Positions 25,602 through 34,625 are shown, numbered from the stretch's first letter. The stretch: DNA of 64,000 nucleotides from Spirochaetaceae bacterium (GCA_020353535.1 CP070696.1:3018368-3082367), one strand, 5' to 3'. The notes: generated by a model not told the origin, from the sequence alone. A program made the numbers and translations.

Positions 25602-26891
25602 ATGCCAAAGAAGCAGTCAAATCGGGAACTGGACAACCGTAGACGCTTTGTGCTGACCGCTGTGATCGTCGCGCTTTCCCTGCTGGGGGATGCTCTGCTG
25701 TACGCGTTGCTCCCCTCCCGACCGGAAGCCTTCGGCCTCAGGATCTGGCAAATCGGAATTCTGCTCGGAGCGAATCGCTTCGTGCGCCTGCTGACAAACG
25801 AACTGGCCGGACGCCTGGTCCAGCGCAGCCACAGCAACCGGCCTCTGTATGGGGCAATTGTCCTCGGCAGCCTGATTACAGCCAGTTACGCCCTGCCGAT
25901 CGGTTTCTGGGGCCTCCTTGCAGCCCGCCTGGCCTGGGGTGCCTGCTGGTCGCTCCTTCGCGTAGAGGGGTACCTGGCTGCTTTGAACGTTTCCACGAAG
26001 CGTACCCGGGGCAGGATTTTCGCCGTCTATCAGGCTATCACTCGGATCGGACAGGGCGGCGGCGTTTTGATCGGCGGGTTTCTCACCGACACAATAGGGA
26101 TCGTGCCCACCTTTTTTATTTTCGGATTGGGAACTTTGTCGGGGGTCATCCTGCTATCAAAAACTCCAAAAAGACCGCAGCCGTCTCCCTTTGCTTCCTC
26201 CAGGCACAGCGAGGAGCAAAGCCCCATCTCCCCGGTCTATGTGCCGGATACGGTAACGGACCCGCCGGAACCGGTCCTGAAAAAGGTCAGATCATCCCTG
26301 CCTATCCTGTTCGCCTCTCTGGCACCTCTCTGGGGGTGCGCTCTGACCCTACCCCTGACCGAGCAGATGGTGGCAAATCTCACCGGACGCCTCGTAGCCG
26401 AACGCATAGCTCCGATTCTTCCGACTTCCTTGGGCATAACCAGTTTGACAGGGCTGCTGCTCGGCTTTCGCTTCTTTGGGGCTCTTATCCTCAGCCCCCT
26501 GACTGGCCTAGCCGGTGATCGCATCGGGAGAAGGTCCCTGCTGGGGATATTAATCCTCCTGCAGGCTTGTTTCATCGCCGGAATCGCCTTTTTCCGCACC
26601 TGGCCACTTCTTGTTGTTTGCCTGCTCCTGCAGTTTGCCGCCGGGAATGCGGTCTACCTCCTGATCTACACGCTGGCCGGAGATCTCGCCCTGCACTCCG
26701 ATCGGGCGCTGCATATGAGCCGATTTTCGACATTCCTCGATCTCGGCACCTCCCTTGGCCCGATCATAGGCTTCGCAATATATTCGCGCCACGGATTCGT
26801 CTGGGTTGCGGTGCTCGCCTGGCTTCTGATCGCCACGGCCTTCATCCTGTTGCGAAGACTTTCGGCTCTCAGCCATGAAGAGGTATATTGA
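25602..26891 (+). CDS. MFS transporter
   Basis: The protein has 429 residues with about twelve membrane helices in two halves of six. The loop between helices 2 and 3 (FVRLLTNELAGRLVQR) and its repeat in the second half (ALILSPLTGLAGDRIGRRSL) carry the MFS G-x-x-x-D/N-x-x-G-x-R pattern. A charged cytoplasmic loop (about 190-225) separates the halves. The substrate is unknown. It sits between the double-HAD gene and the IolK-like kinase on the same strand, so export of a dephosphorylated product or uptake of a free cyclitol are both possible. The ribosome site is weak. Confidence 0.8.
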   Translation: MPKKQSNRELDNRRRFVLTAVIVALSLLGDALLYALLPSRPEAFGLRIWQIGILLGANRFVRLLTNELAGRLVQRSHSNRPLYGAIVLGSLITASYALPIGFWGLLAARLAWGACWSLLRVEGYLAALNVSTKRTRGRIFAVYQAITRIGQGGGVLIGGFLTDTIGIVPTFFIFGLGTLSGVILLSKTPKRPQPSPFASSRHSEEQSPISPVYVPDTVTDPPEPVLKKVRSSLPILFASLAPLWGCALTLPLTEQMVANLTGRLVAERIAPILPTSLGITSLTGLLLGFRFFGALILSPLTGLAGDRIGRRSLLGILILLQACFIAGIAFFRTWPLLVVCLLLQFAAGNAVYLLIYTLAGDLALHSDRALHMSRFSTFLDLGTSLGPIIGFAIYSRHGFVWVAVLAWLLIATAFILLRRLSALSHEEVY

Positions 26892-26957
26892 GCGAAGTCG
26901 CATATCCAAAGGATGGTTTGTGCTGCCCTTGCGAATTTCATCTATCAAGGAGGATTC

Positions 26958-27833
26958 ATGAAAACCGGATATGATTTTTTGACGATCGGTCACATCACCC
27001 ACGACATATTGAATGACAGAGGAAGGGTATCCCGCTTTATCGGCGGGGCGGCTTTTTTTTCCTCGTTTGCGGTTAAACGCTCGGGAGCCAGCCTGATGGT
27101 GCTTAGCAAGTTGGCGAAGAAGGATTTCGGGCTGCTGTCTCAAATGAGAGAAGAGGGAATTGAGGTGATCGCCCTGCCCAGCACCCACACCACCTCCATA
27201 GAAAACATCTTCGAATCCGAGGATGTAGATCGACGCAAGGTGAATCTACTCTCTCAGGCCGAACCTTTTCGGCTGGAGGAGATCCCCAATGTAGAGACCA
27301 AGATCTTCAATTTGGCCGGTCTTTTCTATGGCGATATCCCCCCCGACATGATCGGATCTCTGGCGCGAAAAGCCGCGGTGGGCTTGGACCTGCAATGCAT
27401 GCTTCGCAGCAGTATAGGCGGCAGCTTCTCGTGGTCGGATTGGCCGGAGAAACGGGACTACCTTCCCCATATTACCTATTTGAAAGCCGATTCCCTGGAG
27501 TCCCGAATCATCACCGGGAACGACGACCGCAGGGAAGCCGCGAAGATGCTCCAAGACTGGGGTGCCGGGGAGGTGCTTATCACCCATTCCAGCGAGGTGA
27601 TTGTTTACGACGGTACCAGGGTTTACTCCGCTCCCTTCAATCCCTCGAATCTTTCGGGCAGGACGGGGCGGGGGGACACCTGCTTCGCCTCCTACATGAC
27701 CCGCCGTCTAACCCACGGAATCGAAGAATCCCTAAGCTACGCCGCGGCCCTGACCAGCATCAAGATGGAGAAACCCGGTCCGTTTCTGGGGACAATGGAA
27801 GACGTATTTCGGAGAATGGAGAGCCTGGGGTGA
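26958..27833 (+). CDS. PfkB-family kinase resembling myo-inositol kinase IolK (copy B)
   Basis: I place the start at ATG 26958 behind a perfect AAGGAGG (26947-26953); it encodes 291 residues. The PfkB fold carries RFIGGAAFFSSFAVKRSG (26-43), THTTSIENIFE (76-86), GRTGRGDTC with catalytic Asp240, and AAALTSIKMEKPGPF. The TTSIEN and S/E-GRTGRGDTC...TSxKM-x-x-PGP segments match Thermotoga IolK as I remember it, more closely than copy A does. It should phosphorylate myo-inositol or a near relative with ATP. It follows the MFS and double-HAD genes, probably in one operon. Confidence 0.8.
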   Translation: MKTGYDFLTIGHITHDILNDRGRVSRFIGGAAFFSSFAVKRSGASLMVLSKLAKKDFGLLSQMREEGIEVIALPSTHTTSIENIFESEDVDRRKVNLLSQAEPFRLEEIPNVETKIFNLAGLFYGDIPPDMIGSLARKAAVGLDLQCMLRSSIGGSFSWSDWPEKRDYLPHITYLKADSLESRIITGNDDRREAAKMLQDWGAGEVLITHSSEVIVYDGTRVYSAPFNPSNLSGRTGRGDTCFASYMTRRLTHGIEESLSYAAALTSIKMEKPGPFLGTMEDVFRRMESLG

Positions 27834-27857
27834 AGCATTAACCAGACGACGGAGGTA

Positions 27858-27880
27858 ACCGGACGGCGGCAGCCGCCGGT
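27858..27880. other. GC-rich hairpin between convergent kinase and PHP genes
   Basis: ACCGGACGGC and GCCGCCGGT pair with one bulged base around a 4-base loop. It lies in the 74-base gap between two convergent genes. There is no T-run, so it is at best a weak or Rho-assisted bidirectional end. Confidence 0.4.
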
Positions 27881-27907
27881 GCGGATGGACGAATGATGGG
27901 GAGGGAA

Positions 27908-28714
27908 TCATCCCAGATTTCTAGCAGAAATGAATGTCGGCGATCGCTGTCGATATCGGGCGATCCGGCAATCAGGAAGGCTCTTGAGCAGGGCGAGCAG
28001 ATCCGGAAAGGCATGAGCCACAGATTGGGGATCGTGGGCATCGGAGGAGGTCACCAGGGGCAGGTCCCGCGCTACGACCAGATCCAGAATGTCTCGAGCG
28101 GGATAGATTTCAGCGACCCGCTTGCGCAGCCCGGATGTATTTATCTCGACACTCATATTGATAGCCTGGCATAGGTCGAGGATCTCTATGATATCTGCGC
28201 TGTTGCTCTGCAGAACCGGGGATCCGGGCTGCTTTATTACATCGAGATGGGCCACGCAGTCAAACAGACCGGTCTTGAGAGCCTTCTTGATTTCAGCAAA
28301 GTATTCCGAATAGATCTGGGATATGCTCTTATCGGGGAAGTCAAATCCGAACAGCCAGTTGTCGCCCGGCCAGCTGTGGACAAAATGCACAGAGAGGAGT
28401 ACCAGATCAAAGGGGTAACGGGACAATATTTTCTCTAAATAACCTTCGTATCCATCATAGTAGTCCGCCTCGATGCCGCAGAGAATCGGGAAATCGGGAA
28501 ATCGCGCCCGAAGTCTGTGCACGTCAGCGACATAGCGGTCCAGATCCTCGCGATCCATACGCAGATCGCGACCCCCTCGCGGAAAATCAGGCAACGGGAG
28601 ATGAGGTGTAAAACAGATCTCCTCGACTGCACGCTCCATTGCTTTTAACACGTACTCATCCATACTTCCGGAGGCGTGTCGGCAGTACGGCGTGTGAAGA
28701 TGGTAGTCAAACAT
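27908..28714 (-). CDS. PHP-domain phosphoesterase, histidinol-phosphatase-like
   Basis: The protein has 268 residues. The first PHP motif YHLHTPYCRHA (4-14), a Glu-containing LCGIEADYY strand, a LLSVHFVH motif, CVAHLDVIK and the final TSSDAH give the full set of His/Asp/Glu metal ligands of the HisK-type (TIGR01856-like) histidinol-phosphatase family. Members hydrolyse small phosphate monoesters. No other histidine genes are nearby; it lies convergent with an IolK-like kinase and divergent from importer C, so hydrolysis of a sugar or cyclitol phosphate is an attractive alternative to histidine synthesis. Confidence 0.78.
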   Translation of the reverse strand: MFDYHLHTPYCRHASGSMDEYVLKAMERAVEEICFTPHLPLPDFPRGGRDLRMDREDLDRYVADVHRLRARFPDFPILCGIEADYYDGYEGYLEKILSRYPFDLVLLSVHFVHSWPGDNWLFGFDFPDKSISQIYSEYFAEIKKALKTGLFDCVAHLDVIKQPGSPVLQSNSADIIEILDLCQAINMSVEINTSGLRKRVAEIYPARDILDLVVARDLPLVTSSDAHDPQSVAHAFPDLLALLKSLPDCRIARYRQRSPTFISARNLG

Positions 28715-28840
28715 GATTCTTCAGGCTTGTACACGAACATGACTGCCTCTGTCAACAAGAGTACACCGATGCCCGATGGATAGCATTGGGGACCTATTGC
28801 ACAAAAGCTGAATGAAGATCTCACTTCGTTAGCGGGAAAC

Positions 28841-28861
28841 ATAAACTGACAGTCGGTTTAT
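28841..28861. promoter_or_regulatory. Palindromic operator candidate upstream of importer C
   Basis: ATAAACTGAC-A-GTCGGTTTAT is a 21-base palindrome with one mismatch per arm. It lies 13 bases above the -35 box of importer C, in the region shared with the divergent PHP gene. The cognate regulator is not obvious among the window's regulators. Confidence 0.6.
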
Positions 28862-28873
28862 CTGTTCGTTCAT

Positions 28874-28902
28874 TTGAAGGTTTCAGCTTTATAAAGTAAT
28901 AT
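28874..28902 (+). promoter_or_regulatory. Sigma70-type promoter of importer C
   Basis: TTGAAG (28874-28879), a 17-base spacer and TAATAT (28897-28902) lie 36 bases above the binding-protein start. Confidence 0.6.
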
Positions 28903-28937
28903 TTAGCAGGCAACTTAAATTTTTTAAGGGGGTGCGT

Positions 28938-29918
28938 ATGAAAAAAGGATTGGTAGCATTGCTGATCGGGGTGTGTCTCCTCCTCAGCGCGGTGCTCGTC
29001 TCGGCGGACGGAAAGCTGGTGATCTACAACGCCGGCCCACCCGAGATGGGGGATGCTCTTGCTCAGGCCTTCAAGGCCAAGTATCGTGACATCGATGTAG
29101 CTGTGATCCGTCAGGGCTCTGGGGAGCTCATCACCCGCATTCAGGCGGAGGCCAGAAGACCCCAGGGCGACATCATCTTGGCCGTGGCCAAGGAGAACCT
29201 GGACGTGATCTACGACCTTTTGGACTCCTACAGGGTGAAGGAGGCATCCGCCTTTCCCAATGACATGAAGGATGCTAAAGGGAACAAATACTTCGGCTTC
29301 AGCTTCAACATCCAGGCCTTCATGATCAACACCGACAGGGTTCCTCTACGGGACGCCCCGAAGAGCTGGAAGGACCTGGGGGACAGCAAGTATCGCGGTG
29401 AAGTCGTAATGGCCAACCCGGCTCTCTCCGGTTCCGCCTACGCCCAGCTTTTCCAGATGGTCGGCCTTTACGGATGGGACCATATCAACGCCGTGCGCAG
29501 AGTCACCACCTTCGTCCCGAGCTCGACCCTGGTCTACACCTTCGTGGGCCGCGGTGAGTTCGGCATCGGCGTGACCGGCGAAGGGAACGTGTTCACCGAG
29601 AAGGCCAAGGGCAATCCCGTGGAAGCGGTGTATCCCAGCGAAGGAACGGGACTTCGTTTCGACGCCTCGGGGATCATCAAAGGAGGACCGAATCCTCAGA
29701 ACGCCCGGATCTTCATGGACTGGCTGACCACTAAGGAGGTCATGACCATCATCTCCCAGGCTCCCTTTTTCCGCAGGATGACCCGCCCGGATGTGCCGCC
29801 GCCTCCGGGACTCACACCAACTTCGGAGGTTAAGTTCTTCGAATATGACGCCAATAAGGCTTCGGACAGCAGGGACGAGTACCTGCAGAAATTCGGAGAA
29901 ATCTTCGCCACGCGTTAA
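28938..29918 (+). CDS. Periplasmic substrate-binding protein of importer C
   Basis: The ATG at 28938 follows AAGGGGG by five bases; a GTG two codons earlier would overlap the ribosome site. It encodes 326 residues. A signal peptide (cut near VSA-DG) precedes a class-2 binding protein beginning KLVIYNAGPPEMGDALAQAF. The hinge segment YPSEGTGLRFDASGIIKGG aligns with importer A (FPKEGTGFEVGGLSLIKGG), but the His-Asp pair of A is replaced by TGEGN here, so the ligand pocket differs. It leads an operon with an ATPase and a fused permease, in that order, unlike A and B. Confidence 0.83.
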   Translation: MKKGLVALLIGVCLLLSAVLVSADGKLVIYNAGPPEMGDALAQAFKAKYRDIDVAVIRQGSGELITRIQAEARRPQGDIILAVAKENLDVIYDLLDSYRVKEASAFPNDMKDAKGNKYFGFSFNIQAFMINTDRVPLRDAPKSWKDLGDSKYRGEVVMANPALSGSAYAQLFQMVGLYGWDHINAVRRVTTFVPSSTLVYTFVGRGEFGIGVTGEGNVFTEKAKGNPVEAVYPSEGTGLRFDASGIIKGGPNPQNARIFMDWLTTKEVMTIISQAPFFRRMTRPDVPPPPGLTPTSEVKFFEYDANKASDSRDEYLQKFGEIFATR

Positions 29919-29929
29919 CAGTCTGTCGA

Positions 29930-29957
29930 GCATGGACGGCCGTCAGGCCGTCCATGC
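29930..29957 (+). terminator. Perfect 12-bp hairpin between binding protein and ATPase of importer C
   Basis: GCATGGACGGCC and GGCCGTCCATGC pair perfectly around the loop GTCA, 12 bases after the binding-protein stop. There is no T-run, so it more likely protects the upstream mRNA 3' end or causes partial termination, matching the role of the terminator at 3240-3275 in importer A. Confidence 0.6.
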
Positions 29958-29993
29958 CGCTATTACGTGTAATCGCAAAACGAGGTTTACCCA

Positions 29994-31130
29994 ATGACGG
30001 AACACGATAACAACCGGATTACTCTATCCATCAGGAATCTCAGCAAGATCTTCAGGGGCAAACACGACCAGGTGCAGGCTCTCGATGATGTCTCACTGGA
30101 TATCCGGGAGGGGGAGCTGTTCACCCTTCTCGGCCCCAGCGGCTGCGGGAAGACTACCACGCTGCGCTGCATCGCCGGATTCGAGAAACCGAGCAGCGGG
30201 ACTATTGATTTCCTCGGCCGGGACTTCACCTCCATCCCTCCTTTTCGGCGAAACATCGGCATGGTATTCCAGAGCTATGCCTTGTTCCCGCATCTGTCGA
30301 TCTACGAAAACGTGGCCTACGGATTGAAGATCCGCAAGCTCTCGAGGAGGGATATCGAAGATAAGGTCAACCGCATCATCCAACTGGTGGGATTGGAGGC
30401 CACCCAGAAGCGTAAACCCAGCGAGCTTTCCGGCGGCCAGCAGCAGAGGATCGCCCTGGCCCGGGCTTTAGTCTACGATCCCCAGCTTCTGCTGCTGGAC
30501 GAACCCCTGAGCAATCTGGATGCCAAGCTGAGAGTCTACATGCGGGAGGAGATCCGACGGATTCAACAGCAGGCGAAAGTGACAACAATCTACGTAACCC
30601 ACGATCAGGAAGAAGCCCTGTCCATCTCCGACCGGATTGCCGTGATGCATGCGGGTAAGATCAGTCAGATCGGCTCTCCCGACGAGATCTACGAGAATCC
30701 GATCTCGATCCGGGTGGCGGATTTCATAGGCCAGGCGAATTTTCTTGCCTGCAGCGTGCAGACAGACGGAGATCCGGTTTTGTGGTTTCGATCCACGGAA
30801 CAGATCACCCTGGAAAACAGCTCCGTTAGTATCCGAAATTTCCCGGACAGGGAGGGAATCCTCTTCGTCCGTCCCGAACAGATGGAGATCTCCGCGGATG
30901 CGAATCATCCCAACAGTCTACGGGGAGAGGTCAAGGTCATCCTCTACCTGGGCTCGGTGGTTCGCTACTACATCGAAATCTTTCAGGACCACGATCCCCA
31001 GGAGATTTTGGTCGACCAGGATCGCCGTGTACGAGGTGTCGAACTAGGAGATCCGGTGGCTGTGCTCGTTCATGGACAGGATGCTAAGCTCTTTCCGGCA
31101 GAGCAGAAACGACAGTTGGAGCAGGTATAG
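29994..31130 (+). CDS. ABC transporter ATP-binding protein of importer C
   Basis: The protein has 378 residues. Walker A GPSGCGKT is near 43-50, the Q-loop is in MVFQSYALFPHLS, the signature LSGGQQQR, Walker B LLLDEPLSNLDA and H-loop THDQEEA follow, and a TOBE-like tail (VRPEQMEISADA) ends it. It is close in pattern to the ATPases of importers A and B. It is encoded between the binding protein (75 bases upstream) and the permease (eight bases downstream), an order swapped relative to the other two systems. Confidence 0.9.
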   Translation: MTEHDNNRITLSIRNLSKIFRGKHDQVQALDDVSLDIREGELFTLLGPSGCGKTTTLRCIAGFEKPSSGTIDFLGRDFTSIPPFRRNIGMVFQSYALFPHLSIYENVAYGLKIRKLSRRDIEDKVNRIIQLVGLEATQKRKPSELSGGQQQRIALARALVYDPQLLLLDEPLSNLDAKLRVYMREEIRRIQQQAKVTTIYVTHDQEEALSISDRIAVMHAGKISQIGSPDEIYENPISIRVADFIGQANFLACSVQTDGDPVLWFRSTEQITLENSSVSIRNFPDREGILFVRPEQMEISADANHPNSLRGEVKVILYLGSVVRYYIEIFQDHDPQEILVDQDRRVRGVELGDPVAVLVHGQDAKLFPAEQKRQLEQV

Positions 31131-31138
31131 GAGATCCC

Positions 31139-32833
31139 ATGGCTCGAGAAATTAAACAAAGACTGAAGGCTTTCGAGTTTACCCCCTACCTGATTCTGGG
31201 GCTGGCACTGATCATTCTGGTCGTGTTCATCGTCTATCCCCTCTCCAAAGTCGTGTTCAACAGCTTCATCGTAAAAGGCGATGCACCGGCCTTGAGCAAT
31301 CTCACCCTGGCCAACTTCGCTCAATTTTCCACCTCCACCCTCTACAGGAGCGCCTTCTTCAACACGCTTACGGTCGGACTGTCCTGCGTCCTCTTTTCCT
31401 GCCTTCTTGGCATTCCCATGGCCTACTTCGTGGCCAAGACTCAGACTCCGCTGAAGACCTTCTTCCTAACCCTGGGCACCCTGCCCCTGATCCTTCCGCC
31501 CTTCGTAGGCGCCTATTCCTGGATCCTTCTGTTCGGCCGCCAGGGGGTGGTCAACTACTTTCTGGAAGCAGCCTTCAGCTTCAAGCTGCCCGACATCTAC
31601 GGAGCACCGGGGGTCATCATCGCCATCACCATGAGCACCTACCCCTTCATCTTCCTGCTGACCTACGGCGCCTTGATTTCGGCGGATCCGTACATCGAGG
31701 AGAGCGCCGAGATCATGGGCGCCTCCCGGTGGCGGGTCATCCGCACCGTAACCCTGCCTCTGGTCATACCGGCCATCGCGGCCGGCGCGTTGATCGTGTT
31801 CATGCGTTCGGTGGGGAATTTCGGTGTTCCTGCAATCCTAGGTGGAAATTTCTACGTACTCCCAACCCTTATTCACTTTCAGGTCACCGGTTTGTTCAAC
31901 CTCAACACCGCAGGGGCCATTGCCATGGTCAATGTAGTGCTGGTCGCCTTCGCCATCCTGCTGTCCCAGTATGTGACCTCCAGACGCTCCTACGTCACCA
32001 TTACCAGCACAACCCAGGCAGCCCGGATATCCTCCAGCAAGGTGCTGAAGTGGATCGGAACCATATTCTGCCTGGGAGTGATCTTCTTCTCCCTGCTCCC
32101 GCACCTGACCGTCATATTTACCTCCTTCACCGAGGGTTGGGCCGGGACACGTTATCCGAACAAATTCTCGCTTCAAAACTACCGCAGGATATTCGAGATC
32201 GCCCTGGTTCCGATCAGGAACAGCCTCTTTCTGGCTACCGCAGCCACCGTGATCGCCTCTGTGATAGGGACTCTTCTCTCCTATATCAACGTGCGGAAGA
32301 ATCTGAGAGCCCGGTGGATCCTGGATCTGACGGTCATGCTGCCCTTCATCCTCCCCGGTATCGTCGTTGGGGTAGCCATCCTGATCGGCTTCTCCTCCGG
32401 TCTGCTGATCCTCAGCGGCACCTGGATGATCCTGGTGGTCGGCTTCTTCATCCGGCGTATGCCCTACATATTCAGATCCACCACCGCGTCCCTGAGCCAG
32501 ATCGATGTGGCGGTAGAGGAGGCTTCTTCCATCACCGGGGCTTCCTGGCTGATCACCTTCAGGAAGATCACTCTCCCGCTGATGGCTCCCGGCATCCTCG
32601 CAGGAGCGGTGATCTCCTTTTCCACGCTGATGGGGGAGCTTTCCACCACGGTGATCCTCTACTCGGCCCGCTGGAAGACGATCTCCGTGGCCATCGTGGA
32701 GTATCTGTTCTCCGCCACCATTGGTCCTGCCTACGCCTTGGGAACGATCCTCATCGTTCTGGTGCTGACTGCCATATTCCTGGCCAACAGGATTCTGGGG
32801 CGACGGATGTCCCAGATGTTCAGGATGGTCTAA
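31139..32833 (+). CDS. ABC transporter permease of importer C, two fused membrane modules
   Basis: The protein has 564 residues and about twelve membrane helices. The EAA loops are EESAEIMGASRWRVIRTV (near 185) and EEASSITGASWLITFRKI (near 460), one per module, in a single chain as in FbpB/AfuB-type permeases. It overlaps no neighbour and ends 64 bases before the convergent Cof-type HAD gene, with no clear terminator seen in that gap. Confidence 0.87.
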   Translation: MAREIKQRLKAFEFTPYLILGLALIILVVFIVYPLSKVVFNSFIVKGDAPALSNLTLANFAQFSTSTLYRSAFFNTLTVGLSCVLFSCLLGIPMAYFVAKTQTPLKTFFLTLGTLPLILPPFVGAYSWILLFGRQGVVNYFLEAAFSFKLPDIYGAPGVIIAITMSTYPFIFLLTYGALISADPYIEESAEIMGASRWRVIRTVTLPLVIPAIAAGALIVFMRSVGNFGVPAILGGNFYVLPTLIHFQVTGLFNLNTAGAIAMVNVVLVAFAILLSQYVTSRRSYVTITSTTQAARISSSKVLKWIGTIFCLGVIFFSLLPHLTVIFTSFTEGWAGTRYPNKFSLQNYRRIFEIALVPIRNSLFLATAATVIASVIGTLLSYINVRKNLRARWILDLTVMLPFILPGIVVGVAILIGFSSGLLILSGTWMILVVGFFIRRMPYIFRSTTASLSQIDVAVEEASSITGASWLITFRKITLPLMAPGILAGAVISFSTLMGELSTTVILYSARWKTISVAIVEYLFSATIGPAYALGTILIVLVLTAIFLANRILGRRMSQMFRMV

Positions 32834-32897
32834 ACGGCCAGTTCACAATGCAAAGCTTATGAGGAGAGCGTAAAAATCTTCAAAGGTAGCCATTGCC

Positions 32898-33725
32898 TCA
32901 GAGTTCGAAACTCCAGCTCAACAGTTCCTTCAACCCTGCGGCGACACTCGGCACCGTCATATCTGCCTCTTCCTTCAACTCCTCGGGAGCATCCGCCAAG
33001 GCAATCCCTATACCGGCCGACGAAAGCAGCTCCAAATCATTCAGACTATCACCAAAGGCCACGATGTGAGAAAGCGGGATCTTTAAGAGCTTACCGAGTC
33101 TTTCGAGAGCGCTCCCTTTGGATACCGTTACAGGCATGACTTCTAGGTAATCACCTTGGGTCATCACAATGGAAATCTCGGGAACTCGGATGGCAACATC
33201 TCGTTGCAACCGGATCAGGGTGTCTTCTTCATAACCGACAACTTGAACTTTTATGGGGGGATCAGTCGCGACTATCTCGATAAGATCATTGATTTCCACC
33301 CACCGCAGTCCTTCTATACGGATGAAATCCGAAAGTAGCGGGGTTAAACAGGAGACGACGGGGCAATCCGAAAGGGGATCTGTGTACAGGAGACAGTCCA
33401 GATTAGTCGTCAGAGTCTTTTCCACAACGAGTATTGCCGCTTCGGGATGCAGCTTCTCCTGGTACATAATATTACCGGTCTTCGGATTTACTATCGCAGC
33501 ACCGTTGCAGAGGATCACTGGAAGATCAATGTCCAATTTATGAATGTACGGTACAGCGGAGCGGAATGTCCTGCCGGTGGCTAAAGTGACCTCGATGCCC
33601 CCTCGCCTCACCTGCTTGATGTATTTAAGATCTTCCGCTGTCATCTGAAGATTCTCGTCTACCAGGGTCCCATCGAGATCAAAGACAACCAACCTGTATG
33701 GATACTTTCTCGCGATGCTTATCAA
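32898..33725 (-). CDS. Cof-type HAD phosphatase (subfamily IIB)
   Basis: The protein has 275 residues. The nucleophile motif VVFDLDGTLVDEN (full DxD), the conserved Thr in VTLATGRTF, the cap-domain insertion, then KGSALERLGK with the motif-III Lys and AFGDSLNDLELL are all intact. Cof-type enzymes dephosphorylate sugar phosphates, flavin or pyridoxal phosphates. It is the last gene of the minus-strand carbohydrate ABC operon (33795-36919), 69 bases after the second permease, suggesting it acts on the imported sugar's phosphate. Confidence 0.85.
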   Translation of the reverse strand: MISIARKYPYRLVVFDLDGTLVDENLQMTAEDLKYIKQVRRGGIEVTLATGRTFRSAVPYIHKLDIDLPVILCNGAAIVNPKTGNIMYQEKLHPEAAILVVEKTLTTNLDCLLYTDPLSDCPVVSCLTPLLSDFIRIEGLRWVEINDLIEIVATDPPIKVQVVGYEEDTLIRLQRDVAIRVPEISIVMTQGDYLEVMPVTVSKGSALERLGKLLKIPLSHIVAFGDSLNDLELLSSAGIGIALADAPEELKEEADMTVPSVAAGLKELLSWSFEL

Positions 33726-33794
33726 CTTTTTATTTTCCGCCGGTGCAGTTATTTCGCGGAGTAAAGAGTCATCTGGGTATCTGACAACATACGC

Positions 33795-34625
33795 CTACTC
33801 CTTCAGAGCTCCCCCAGCCAGGCCGATCACGAAATACTTTTGAAAAAAGGAGAATAAAACCAAAACCGGAACGATGGCGATGAAGGAAGCCGTACCCAGG
33901 AGGCTCCAGTCAACCTCTCCGTGCTCCCCGATAAAACGGTACAGCTCGACCGTGTACGGCCGAACCGTGGAGGTCAAAGTCATGGCGATCATAAATTCGT
34001 TCCAGGAGCGAAAGAAGGCGAATATCGAGGCGGCGGCCACTCCCGGTGCGGCGATGGGGAAGGATACCCTGAAAAAAGCCTGGAGCCGGGAACAGCCGTC
34101 GATCAGGGCGGCCTCCTCGATCTCTACGGGAATGGTGTCGAAATACCCCTTCAGCAGCCAGGTGTTCATCGAGACGGTCCGCACCGCATACACGATCATC
34201 AGCCCGATCCGCGTATCATAGAGTCCGTAGAGGGAGTAGAGCCGGTAGAGGGGGATGATCACCGCCAGCAGGGGAATCATTTGGATGAGCAGTATCAAAA
34301 CGAGAATTTGATTCCGCAGGGGAAAGCGGAATCGGGAGAAGCCGAATCCCGCCAGCATGGCGCTTCCCGTGCTGATCAGGGTAGCACCCACGGCGATGAT
34401 GATGCTATTCAGATAAGAGGTGAAACCGAATTTTGATCGAAACAGCAGTTCACCAAAATTCCCCAGTGTTGGATGTCGTGGTATCAACGTTGGCGGATAT
34501 CCGATCGCCTCTCCGGGCAGCTTGAAGGTCGCGCTAAGCAGCCAGTAGAGCGGCAGGACCGTGAACAGCGCCCAAAGCACGAGGAGAGTATAGGTCAATA
34601 TTTTCCAGACGGGTTTGGGATTCAT
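33795..34625 (-). CDS. Carbohydrate ABC transporter permease, MalG type
   Basis: The protein has 276 residues and six membrane helices, with the EAA loop EEAALIDGCSRLQAFFRV near 165. The typical CUT1 MalG beginning (helix at 10-32) and C-terminus (KYFVIGLAGGALKE) are present. Its start overlaps the stop of the MalF-type gene by four bases (ATGA), so the two are translated as a coupled pair. There is no ATPase gene in the operon. Confidence 0.9.
   Translation of the reverse strand: MNPKPVWKILTYTLLVLWALFTVLPLYWLLSATFKLPGEAIGYPPTLIPRHPTLGNFGELLFRSKFGFTSYLNSIIIAVGATLISTGSAMLAGFGFSRFRFPLRNQILVLILLIQMIPLLAVIIPLYRLYSLYGLYDTRIGLMIVYAVRTVSMNTWLLKGYFDTIPVEIEEAALIDGCSRLQAFFRVSFPIAAPGVAAASIFAFFRSWNEFMIAMTLTSTVRPYTVELYRFIGEHGEVDWSLLGTASFIAIVPVLVLFSFFQKYFVIGLAGGALKE

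Noticed and set aside
27908-28714. Assigning the PHP protein firmly to histidine biosynthesis
   Set aside because: No his genes nearby; PHP phosphatases act on several phosphate esters, so only the family is called.
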